Positions 12,382 through 22,781 of a stretch of 64,000 bases of DNA are shown here, in pieces. The position numbers were made by a program, and so were the translations under genes. The stretch is from the NCBI GenBank assembly GCA_007449985.2, contig VIIQ02000001.1, positions 1 to 64,000 of the forward strand, written 5' to 3'. The DNA comes from Desmodesmus armatus. Its lineage: Eukaryota; Chlorophyta; Chlorophyceae; Sphaeropleales; Scenedesmaceae. The number at the start of each line of letters is the position of its first letter. The stretch's first letter is position 1. The notes beneath the pieces were generated by a model. That model was not told the origin of the DNA. It ran no database searches and was given only the letters and a program-made list of their open reading frames with translations.

Positions 12382-13388
12382 GGGAAGAAAATGTTACACG
12401 CAGACACATTCGCCACACATCAATGGCATTGCCTGCCAGGGTTGAACCGGTTGAAACACTAAGGTGGGGAAAAACCCCGATCCCCGTCAGTGGTTTGCAC
12501 CACCTACACCAGATAGTAGCCTGATTCAAAGCAAGACAGCAAAGGAGACTTCATTGACATCCTGAGGCAACACGACAACCTTGTGCAGAAGTGGGAAGCA
12601 AACAGCTAGGATCCAGCGGGCAGCAGCACCAAGAAATACCCCTTGTCAGATCAGATACCCAACGTCAGCCCAAGAAGGCGCGCCCGGCGCACTTTCATCT
12701 TGTACAGAGTGTATGCCAACGCAGACTGCTCTCCATGTTGAAACACTGATCGCACACATTCAGGGTCGTCCAGTACCACAGCATCAGACAGGGGGAAGGC
12801 TGGGCAAGCGGCGCGCAAATCATCGTAAACAGGGCACTCCAACAGGAAGTGCTTCAAGTCTTCCACATTACGACTAGTTCCTGTCCTTGCCAGTACAGCT
12901 TGGCGGTGGGCCAAGGTAGCATCCTCTCCACAACACAATCGACACAGGCGGTCAGCACGGGGCACAGAGACCCTTCGCTTACGGCCCTGTTCTATTTCAA
13001 GGTGGGCTGAACCAATACGCAACTGGGCAAGGTTACGCGCTACATCAAAGGGCAGGCACAACTTGATATGCGGAGGTGCATCGCCCCTTGAGAAGGGATT
13101 GAAGCCAGGATCTGGCGGGTAGACCCATGCATGATGTGTAAGCTTGTGAATGCCGATAGAAGGGGCGGAGCGTGGGTCACCTTGGGTGAGACCTCGCCAC
13201 CGGGCCCTGAATAGGGCAGCCAGCGCGGCCTGCACTGCAGACTCCTCCCACCTCTGTTGCATCACCCAGTCAAGCGACTGCTGCCGCCAATCACCAGCAA
13301 GCAACTGCAACGAGCACATAGTTTGCAGGAAACAAGAGGACCAACACTCCCGACAACCTGCAAGTGCAAGCGCCACATCCTCACGCCA
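12382..13388 (-). mobile_element. 5'-truncated non-LTR retrotransposon (LINE)
   Basis: On the - strand, 13388 to 12651 is open and ends at a stop. The product resembles the C-terminal part of a LINE reverse-transcriptase polyprotein: a region rich in Trp/Arg, then a zinc-knuckle-like block CRLCCGEDATLAH and KHFLLECPVYDDLR. The rest down to 12382 would be its 3' UTR, ending in CCCCAATA. Flanks are CTCCTTCGTAGTGTATTG on the left and ATTGCCTTATTGCCTCTC on the right. Together they rebuild the uninterrupted sequence seen three times at 21930-22250, with ATTG as a possible target duplication. The catalytic RT and endonuclease domains are missing, so the copy is dead. Confidence 0.85.
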
Positions 13389-16300
13389 CACACACCCATT
13401 GCCTTATTGCCTCTCTCTTGTGTATGATTGTGTTGAGAAGTGGGACATGGACAAAACAGTCCATGTCAAAGTCAAAAGTGGGACATGGTTGATTGCGCGT
13501 GAATAGCAACACTGCATGATGCATTGTGTGCACCCTTCAGGCTGCCATGCAATGCAGGGTGCATGTGGCGGTAGGGTGCAGCTGGGGTTTATGAACCACT
13601 CCGGATGCCGCTGCATTGTCTGTGCCAGCTGCAGCAGTGTCAATGGAGCGCCGCGCCTTTAGGGAATGCCACTGCCATTCCACTCGGTGAGTGTATGTGT
13701 CCTCTTTCATTCCTTTTTTTTGGAAAGGTGCAAGGGGGGCGGACCCCCACCGGCTGGCCACACACACAACAGCCGAGGCTGCCGGGTGCCCAAGGTCTTG
13801 CCTCACACCGATGAGAGACGCCTAACACCCTTTTACATTCCTTTCTCCAGCTGAGGGGAATTTAGGCTGTGGCTGTGTGGTTCACGAGGTGTTGCTATTG
13901 TGAGGATGGGCTGCCGTTTGAGCAGCACAAGCTAACAGGTCACTGATCTTGGCTTGCAGCCTGGGCGCACTGGCTAGCGGGACCTGTCGAGATGTACACT
14001 GTGTGCGACAGCAAGGGCTGTTCCCGCCACATGGGCCATGTTCAACGCTGTGTGTGACAGCAAGCCTTGTTGGTTGCGTTTGTTTGCCTATTGCATGTTT
14101 GCCTGTTTGCAAGCGGTTGTTTGCTTGCCGCACTGTGAGGTCATGTCCATAATGGCCACACCTTTCTTTGACTATGACTATGACGACCGCCGATACTATG
14201 GTAGTACACTGCAGGTTACTGGGCCGCTGCCGCAGCGACTGCATGCATGCCCATGCTACATTGCTTTGCCAATCCTGCTCTTTTTCATAGGGCATGTGCT
14301 GAGCTGCCAGCTGAGGTGACCTCAGGTGCCTGGGGAGGAGTCCCTCCATGGCATTTTGTCACAAGTTGTTATGTTCTGGGCAAGCAGGACTGAATGCAGC
14401 ATTTGGTTTTGACATCGACAAGGGTTGAGCAGCATGCCATGCGCCTAGTCGCAACAATGACTTTCAAATGGTTTGCCACACAGCATGTATCTGCACCTGA
14501 GAGGTGCATTTCGGGGACTCAGTTTATGGCATGAACAATCACTGCAGAAAAGGTATTGGCGGTAAATGTGTTGCGTGGGTGAGTGTGGTGTTGTCCTTGC
14601 ATGGCATGGTGGTCTTGTTGTGATGGTAGGGGGTGTGGGGGTGGCCTCCTTTTGCCTCAAACACTGGTAGGGGCTTGCGCTGCAACAGTAACTGCCAGCC
14701 AGTTGCAGAATTGTGCGTGTTTTGGTTATTGCGTCAGCAACGGTTGATCAACGGTTGATGGCTGTTGCACAGTTTGACAGAGGAGGTACCTTGCAGCAGC
14801 AGGAGGGCAACGTGGCTGTGCTGTGAAGGAGCAAAAGGATTGTGTTTTTTACAGGTGTACACCAGAGGCGCCCCTGGCTTACCGTAAGCGTATTGGTAGC
14901 GAGTCGCTACCAATGCGAGTGTGGATTTGGCGGGTGGCTTGGTGGTTTCTGTCCTGGTTTGATGGTTCATGTTCTCTGTTCTGCACCTTGTTGGTGTGAG
15001 CTGATGCTTACACCAGCTCTTTCTCATTTTCCCTGGTGTCAGCACCTTTGTATTTGAGCCATTGTGGCCACCAGATCTGAGCCATTGGAAAGGAGCTCTG
15101 CCGCACGTGCATGATGCTTATGTCTCAGTTTGCCTGCCATGCAACAGTTTTCAGGCTGGCTGCCTGAGGCCAGTTATGCACCAGCCCAGCACAACTCAGA
15201 GATGTGTGGCACTGCAAAAGCGTTGTTTCATTGCTGGGCTGTGTTGACTCTTGATCAAGAGTCATTACTGCATGCAAGACACCATGTTTGAGGTGTTGCA
15301 GCCTCCGAGGATTTTCCTGCCGACAGGTTGACGTCACTCTGCTTTGATCGCTGTTTCTGACAGGAAGTCTACTAGCAGCTGGGTTGCTGCACCCGTGCAG
15401 CAGAGCCTCTGGCATGTATGTTCTTTCTTCTTAATTAACACATGAGAGCCTCTGAGTCTGTGGCAGGTGGTGCCACCACCTGCCACAGACTTAGTTGAAC
15501 TGATGTACCTTGCAAGCCTTAGTAGCAGTCAATTGTGACACTGTTTGGCAGCATGTTTACAGTCCTGTTTTCTCAAAGTGCCAGTGTCTCTGTTGTTGTT
15601 GTGTGCCGTTTGTGAGTGCCCTGGGCCTGATGCCCCCACGAGCACAGGCCGCCTGGGCTTGGATCACACAGTGTGCTTCTGCCGCAGTTTGAATTGGAAA
15701 GCACTCGGGCTTGCGGCCAACAAGTTTCAAAGAGTTTGTGCTTGCGGCCGAGAACCTTGTGCACAGCCATCTTCTGTCACAGATGCACAGAGTGCATCTA
15801 TTCTGCTGAGGCGGATGCAAAGTTTGCAAAGCTGGGTGCTGCCACAGCCCACACCTGTGGAACAAGTGGTGTCGCAGACAGGTCTGCGGCAGACTCTGAA
15901 TGATTTTGCAAGTTGCACCGCCGTGGGCCTTGCATGTTGTGTGCCACACAGCAGTGCTGAAGGTCCACATGATGTTGCCTGCTGCATTGTGGCTCACTGA
16001 GTGCGAAGCGCTGTGGTGGCTGGATGTGGTGCATGCTGATATGCGCGTGTGAGAACGGCACTGCCGTCCGACAACGGCACTGCCGCCCGGGGCGGCCTGC
16101 ATGATTGGCCAATTGCACCTCCAGCTTGAAGCTACCCATTGGGGTGCCACATATGACCAGAAATGGTTCTGCCAGAACCAGTGGTTGCCAGGGAATGTAC
16201 TACGGACAAGTTAGGACTACTTGCATGAAGTGTTGTTGTGTCATTGTGCTTCTCAAAGTTGCTGGGGATAACGACCCTCAGGCTGCAATCTATACAGGTG

Positions 16301-18040
16301 TATGTCTCACATTGCAAAATCTGCAGTGCAGCAGCTCCCAGGGGTGAGCGTGTTTGCAGTTGCTAACCCAAACTAACCTCAGGGTTGGGCTGAACCCAAC
16401 AACAGTGTTGTTGGCATACAATGCGAGCATCTGCATGCTTCCAAAGGCTGTCGCCCAGTGGCGGCAATGCTGTCTTGAGTTGGTTCGGCATGTGGCATGT
16501 GGCGGTGCTGTGTTGAGTTGGTTTCAAACCAGACGGTCAGCCGGTCAGCGGTCATGCTATAGCAGTCCGGTGAACACATCTGCGCACACCACGCGCACTG
16601 CCAGTGAGTGCCAGTAGGCTGAGATTGAGTGGATGTCCAGTCGATGTTTGGACCAGAATTGATGCTAGGTGTGCTTGGCATGTCCAACTTGGATGTGACA
16701 ACGACAGGCGTTACGTCAGGAAGGGCCTCCCACCGGGAGGACTGCAAGGTCATTGATCAAGTGACTTGATGTTACACAGTACTAGGCCTGAGGCAGCCTG
16801 CCGTCAGTGACAGCCCTGAGTACTCAGGTCGCGTGTACTACACTCCCGCCCCTCAAGAGCCCTCACAGGTGCCACCAGCCCCAAGGGGGTGGTGGCACTC
16901 AGAGGCTCTGCAAAGGGCTTGGTGCAGTTGGAGGGTGTCATGGGACAGCCATGTACATGTTGTTTTCTCTCGGCGGCCGTCCTTCAGCCAGAGACGCTGG
17001 GTGTGACCAGCTGTGCTGTGTGGCTGCTAGGTCAGGAACGCTGAGCAGCTGCGGTGGCCACCTGTGCACACCATGAGAGAAAGCACTTGTGTCAGTTGTT
17101 GTGAGCTACATGATCTGTAACTGCATGTATCTGTCAATGCCAGCGCAAGTGCTGGATGCCACGCGCAGAGCTCATTGGTAGTGGGGGGGGGGGGGGGGCA
17201 ATTCAGTCAGTCAGTCAGTTGCACTGAATGCGGCAAGTTGCCAACAGATTGTGAACAGATGCTGACATGGCGTCTGGTGCAGACCGTCGCAATTTTGGTG
17301 ATGACAAACAACCATATATCAGTTCATCAATAAGGCATCACTGCCTGGGCACATGATCGAGACTCCCAAGCAAGCCAGGTGCCAAAGGCACCCAGCCATC
17401 ACCCACCAGCATGTGAGCACCCAACACCAAGTGACCGGCAGGCTTGCAAGACAATTGTCTCAAGCCTGACACTAAACCACTGCAGACCTGCTCAGCTTGT
17501 GGCTGCATGGGTTGGAAAAAAGCATGCAGCAACAACACAGCTGTATGGATGGTGTTTGTTTGACACCCGATGCTGCGTGTGGTGCGCAGGAAGGTCCTGT
17601 CAGTAATGCTGTCACTGTTGGTGGGTGAATGGGCAGGCAGGTGTCACGTGGTACCAGCAAGCAGGGTGCTGCTCATGGTCGCACACATGCCGCAAGTCCT
17701 GCTGCGCGTCCACCACAGTCACCAGGGGGGTGACTGCTGGTTACCATCAACAGCCCACTGGGCCAGCATCACCAGTGCCATCGAGCGAGTCAACTCAAGG
17801 TCGTCACCCATTACGGCCATGCTCCCTGGACAAAACACACTTTTACACCCACGTCTACACCGTTCGTGAGAGAAAGCCTCCAACTGTCATCAATGTAATC
17901 GAGCTCATCCAAGGTTACATGGTCTACACGGCTGATTTTTTGGCTCCCAGACGCCAAGCCCTCCTGACGAGAGTACGAATACCCCGCTAGCAATAAAACG
18001 TCATAACACACACCCTCAGAGTCAGCGTAAAGACGACTAT
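13389..18040. other. long non-coding tail of block B
   Basis: No gene recognised. It contains the shared downstream modules (for example 14440-14720 and 15120-15560), a poly-G run near 17181-17199 and sequence near 17280-17320 that is the empty counterpart of the piggyBac-like insertion in block C. Confidence 0.55.
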
Positions 18041-18057
18041 ACGTGAGTGAGTGAATA

Positions 18058-18074
18058 ACCCGTCGGCGACGGGT
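18058..18074. promoter_or_regulatory. conserved promoter palindrome, copy C
   Basis: ACCCGTCGGCGACGGGT is identical to the copy B element, about 120 bases upstream of the ATG at 18195. The surrounding sequence is much less conserved than the palindrome. Confidence 0.55.
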
Positions 18075-18194
18075 GACGACAAAGCTGAGGTTTCTTGTAT
18101 GTATTCTGTCTTGTGGCGTTCGTTCCATTGTTTTAGGACAGGCATAGCTTTTGTGTTCGCTTTACCGGCGCCATCTCTCTCTTGCAGGCGGAGG

Positions 18195-20283
18195 ATGGCG
18201 GTGACCACGGTGGGGTGCGATGACCTTGCGTGGCTCGATTGCCCTGGCGATTGCCCTGGAGGTGATGTGGACGCCCTGCTGGACTGGATCGCTTCACCAA
18301 CAGCATCCAGTAGCCTTTCAGCGCAGGGGGATCCTTTCTCAGACTTCTGGACAGCCACAACCACACAAGCAGCGGCATGGAAGTGCAGTAGCCCAGACCA
18401 GCACCAGCCATCCCCAGCAGCAGCACAGCAGGCAGGCAAGGCTCAAGTAGTGCCTGACTCCCCATGGCCTTTCCCAGCAGAGCCAACAACAGCAGACATC
18501 TCCCAGCCAGTCAGTTGTGTGGTGGGCGCGCAGCAGGGCTGGCTGCATCCTGCAGCCGAGCATGGAGCAGCAGCTCACATGCTGTTCAGCCGTGGCTCTT
18601 CCCTGTCGATTCCTCCACCAGAAGCAACAGCAGGACCTGCAGGACTGTCCTATACCCCACAGGCAGCACCCTTAGCACAGGCAGCAGGTTCAGCGCCCGG
18701 CCCATACCTCACAATGCTGCAGGACCCACACAGCCCACCAGCAGTCGTGCCTGTTTGGAACCCCAGCATGCAGCACAGTCAGTTCTACGACCCTGTTCGG
18801 AACCCCAGCATGCAACACAGTCAGTTCTACAACCCTGCAGCCGCCACTAGCGAAATGCCCTTTGGTGCCACCGCAGTGCAGCAGCCGTGGATCGACACCG
18901 CCTGGACACAGGCCCCACCAGCAGCTGCAGCAGCATTTGAGTGCAGCACAGGCATGTATGCAGGCATGCACACACCTCCTTACCCTGCCAGCTGCACTAT
19001 GGCGCCTTTCCCACCAGGATGCGGCGTGCTGGGCTGCCTCTGCATGCATGCAGCTGCCCCTGGCATGGATTACTGCCCTCCCCTGGGCCTGTCCTGCAGC
19101 TGCATGCAGAGCCAGTATGCCATTGGCGGCCAGCCCTCGCAGGATTACAGCTGCAGCGGCTACAGCAGTGGTTCGGCCACACTCCTGCAGCTTGCGCCAG
19201 CCAACAGCACCTCACCCATGTCAGGCACTGCTGCCAGCTCCTCTGCTGGTGCAGGAACAGGGTCAGTTGCTGCCGTGCTGGCAGCTGCTGCTCCTGCAGA
19301 GCAGCACCTCATGCGCATCGCAACCCTGGGGCGCTCTGGCAGCGGCAGCGCCCTGACTGCTGCTGGCGCTCTCCACACCCCACCAGCCCTGCCAGCAGCA
19401 GCGCCTGTCAGGACAGCATGCCCCATGGGCACCAAGCCAAGCCCTCTGCAGGCCCCTTCAGGGCAGCTGCATGCCGGTGCCAAGGGCTCAGCACAGGCTG
19501 CTTCCAAGGTCTCAGCACAGATGAAGCCTCCTGCACCTCGGCTGGCAAAGCCCACCACCAAGGTGGCCGCAAGGGCAGGCCGCGCGCGGGGTGGTGGTGA
19601 GGTGGATGAGAGGCTGCACGCGCTGGCCTGCATGGCGGGAGGCAACAAGGTGAGAAGTAATGCAGGATACCATGTGCCATGTTGCTCTTGTACTATCTAC
19701 GCATGGACAGGTGGAACATGCCAAGTGCAGTGCACAGATGTTTGTCAAGCCTGAGCCAGCTTCCAGCCCGTTTCGCACTCATGCGCAGGTCCTGTATGAT
19801 ACGGCAGTTGTAGTACAGTACTACAGTGACTGTAGCCTACAGTCACTGTAGTGCTGTGACAGTTTCCTGGGTGGCGACTGCTGCAGTTCCCAAACCTAGC
19901 TGCCACAAGGGTTGCAATCGTCATAGTGCATTGATGCAATGACGATGTGCCCTGCTCCATGTGTTTGCAGGAAAGCGATGCGTCAAAAATGCCCCTGGTA
20001 AAATTGTGCTGACTTGCTCCTGCTGCCTGTGCTGCGCTGCTGTCTGAAACAGATGCAGCAGCTGTCCAACACCAAGTCTTCCCTGCAAGCCACCATCCAG
20101 AGAGTGCAGGACTCCAATGCCCAGCTGCGCGCCAAGCTCAGCACACTGCGTGGCATGGTGAGCACCATGGCTGCTGACAACCACCAGCTGCAGGCAGACA
20201 ACAGTGAGCTGAGGGAACAGGTGCAGGCAGTGGTGAGGCACCTGCAGCAGCAGGGCATCCCTGTGCCTGACTTGGGCTACTAA
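18195..20283 (+). CDS. acidic/low-complexity protein with C-terminal leucine zipper, copy C (intact)
   Basis: Exon 1 is 18195-19649 (485 codons, donor AAG|GTGAGA). Exon 2 is 20053-20283 (acceptor AAACAG|ATG, stop TAA), both phase 0, giving 561 aa. An acceptor (CTCTTGCAG) 7 bases before the ATG suggests a 5'-UTR intron. The N-terminus is acidic-hydrophobic (CDDLAWLDCP, DALLDWIASP). The middle is Ala/Pro/Ser/Gln/Met-rich, followed by a basic stretch (MKPPAPRLAKPTTK). Exon 2 is a zipper of about eight heptads with L/V/L/L/M/L/L/V at d positions and Asn at three a positions, a pattern usual in bZIP dimers. No canonical bZIP basic region (N-x7-R/K) precedes it, so a DNA-binding role is unproven. 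It may be a transcriptional co-regulator or another dimerising protein. Confidence 0.75.
19815..19857. repeat. 21-bp-arm hairpin in intron of copy C
   Basis: ACAGTACTACAGTGACTGTA and its complement (one mismatch) are separated by a single base, forming an almost loop-less cruciform. It is not present in the corresponding introns of copies A and B. Confidence 0.6.
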
Positions 20284-21848
20284 GCCCAGGCCTCTCAACG
20301 CATGTGCGCGCATGTGCGCACAGTCTATCCCACTGCATGGTGCGGTTTTGTTGGTGGCCTTTGTTGTCCCCTGGAGGCCTGCCGTCCAGTTGCGCAACTT
20401 TGTTAGGTGACCTTTGCAAAAGGTGCAAGGCTTGCACGGCTTGCTATTGCCCGCCTATTTGTTGAGTAGTCTTTGATTGGAATGGCTTGCTATTGCCCTG
20501 CTGTTGTTGAGTAGTCTTTGCTTCATACTGCTTGCTATCGCCCCGCTGTTTGTTGACTAGTCTTTGCCTCGCACATCTTGCTGATGCTGTGTTGTTTGTT
20601 GAGTTTGCCTTGCATGGCTTGCTATCGCATTCGTGTGGCCCACCTGGGCTGTTAGACTCACTATGTCTGGCTCTCAACGCACAGTGTCCAATTCGTTGCA
20701 GGATGATCCCGTTGCATGGGGGTGGGTGGTTCCTAGCATGGGGCTGTTTTGCGCTTCGCCTCCAGAGGCTCTCTCTCACTTTCTCTTGTCTCTGGGAGGT
20801 CTGCAGTCCAGCTGCACCGCTGTTTGTTCAGTGGGGTTTGCCTTGCATGACTTGCTGTTGCCGCCTTTCCTGGCGAAGAGTCCTTGACCAAACGTATGTG
20901 TGCATGTGTGCCGCGACTTGCAGCAGCAACCTGTTAGTGTTACTTTGGCAGTGTGGGCTTCTCCTGTTGACTCTCCTCAGGCTGAGAAAGTAGGTTTGAA
21001 CTGCACCACGGGAGGCATATCAAAGCGAGCAACACTCGCTCATCAGGTTTTCTTTGTGTACGGGGAGGCCTAACCTTTGCCACCAGGCGTGCACTGCATG
21101 TTGCACACTGCCAGTCCTTTTGGCTGGGTGTCAGCCTAGAGGAGGATCAGCAAATCACCCAATGTAGGGTGATCTGTTGCTGCATACCAGTCGGATGCAC
21201 AATGTCACTCGGCCTAGCATCTGACGAGCACGGCTAGCAGTCATCTGGCATGTGTGCGATGCAATGCACAGCGTTCGCTTGTGTACTGTTGTGCTGGTTT
21301 GAGGTCAACCAACGAATGTTCCTTCTTGCTGATCAGGTTGCAACGGTCGACCACTGTTGGCAGCTGATTTTACAGCCTGGAGCTTTGCATTGAGCATCGG
21401 CTGCACTGTTTCCATCATTGATGGCATCAGTCCTCATCACCTCATGTTGATCTGTGGTATCTTGTTCAACAAGATGAGTCATCACCTCCTACAGCCAACA
21501 GAGGCCATCACGGCATGGCCAGCACCAATGGTTTGAGGGCATGGGTTGGTTGCGAAGCCTCATGGGCTTGCGTTGGCTGCACAGCAACTGTTTGATTGCA
21601 TGAGTTGGTGTTACTTTGGCACATGTGGCTGCTGTTGAGTGTGCCCCACAGATCTGTGGGGCACATATGGGTGGCAGGGCCTGTGTCAGTAGCCAGGCCC
21701 AAAGGGCTTGCAATTGCTCCCACACAGCTTTGCTACGTTGCGTGTTTTGTTCTTTGGTTTCATGCTGTGCAAGTCACCCTGAGCTGTTGATATGGGTTGT
21801 TTTTTGTTGCATGCTTTGCAAGTTATTCTGACCTGTTCAATACACGCC

Positions 21849-22265
21849 GTGCTGTTGTTGAGTGTGTCTGTGTGGAGTATCTGCCGCTGATGACCTCATC
21901 TCATGCCACCTCAGCAGCTTGACCTGAGTGTCTCCTTCGTAATGTACTGCTTTATTACCTCTCTGTTGTGTGTGCATTGTATCAGGAGTGCTGTTGTTGA
22001 GTGTGTCTGTGTGGAGTATCTGCTGCTGATGACCTCATTTCATGCAGACCTCAGCAGCTTTGACCTGAGCGTCTCCGTCGTAATGTACTGCTCTATTACC
22101 TCTCTGTTGTGTGTGCATCGTATCAGGAGTGCTGTTGCTGAGTTTGTCTGTATGGAGTATCTGCCGCTGATGACCTCATTTCGAGCAGACCTCAGCAGCT
22201 TTGACCTGAGCATCTCCGTCGTAAGGTACTCCTCTATTACCTATCTCTTGTGGGTGCATTTTTTT
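21849..22265. repeat. three tandem copies of a ~139-bp unit
   Basis: The unit runs from GCTGTTGTTGAGTGTGTCTG through CTCCGTCGTAATGTACTG to ATCAGGAGT. Units start near 21849, 21990 and 22130. Single related copies lie at about 5086-5200 (block A) and around the LINE insertion in block B. The unit therefore documents the empty LINE target site. Confidence 0.75.
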
Positions 22266-22524
22266 GGGAGTGGGACATGGAGAGCGTTGATCGTGCATGC
22301 ATATCAACAACTCCTAAAGGTTGTTTGCACCGTTTAGGCTGTCAAGTAGTGTGGGGCGCATGAGTCAGTCAGTGTTCGTTACAAAGAGGCCTCAAGGACC
22401 CAGCCAACCGCCGCATGAGGTGGTGCGGCGGGGGTTTGCCAACCACGCATTTGCAGCTGCTTTGTACTAGTACACGTGCATTCAACAGCAACACCGGGCG
22501 AAGACTGACTGAGTGTGTGTGTTT

Positions 22525-22781
22525 TCCCTCGTGGTGTAGTGGCTAAGCATACCTGTCTTAGTGTCGGGAGACCTGGGTTCGAATCCCAGCGAGGGAGCCC
22601 CACCCCGGGGCTTATTCGGGTACCGGAATTGACGTACTTGTGCGGGTCTCAATCGCCCATAGAATGCGAAGAGGAAGGGTGCTAATATATGTGAAAGCCC
22701 CCATGAGCAGATCTGCTCGCTGGCTAGTGCCGGGGAAGAGGGTTAACCCTCTGCAATATTGGTATTGGTATTGGTATTGGT
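22525..22781 (+). mobile_element. tRNA-Asp-like SINE
   Basis: The 5' part (22525-22596) folds like a tRNA: acceptor stem TCCCTCG/CGAGGGA and T arm CTGGG-TTCGAAT-CCCAG with a perfect B box (GGTTCGAATCC). It resembles eukaryotic tRNA-Asp. The anticodon stem has a mismatch and the loop would read UAG in a class I body, so it is not a working tRNA gene. A body of about 150 bases follows, containing GCTCGCTGGCTAGTGCCG. The element ends in a (TATTGG)n tail of about four units. This is the layout of a tRNA-derived SINE mobilised by a LINE. Chlamydomonas has described tRNA-Asp-related SINEs of this type. Confidence 0.8.

Larger units (their letters stand above)
9138..17990. repeat. tandem paralogous block B
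   Basis: The second block, with the zipper-protein gene at its left end and the shared downstream modules to its right. It was later interrupted by a LINE at 12382-13388. The stretch 17100-17400 matches 25540-25705 plus 26961-27080 of block C, so the end of the blocks is also shared. Confidence 0.7.

Noticed and set aside
22525..22596. Functional tRNA gene
   Set aside because: Mismatch in the anticodon stem, a UAG anticodon in a class I body and a SINE body with hexanucleotide tail behind it.
12370..22781. Shared 3' tail between the LINE (CCAATA) and the SINE (TATTGG)
   Set aside because: The words match only on opposite strands relative to each element's direction, so they do not show a LINE-SINE partnership.
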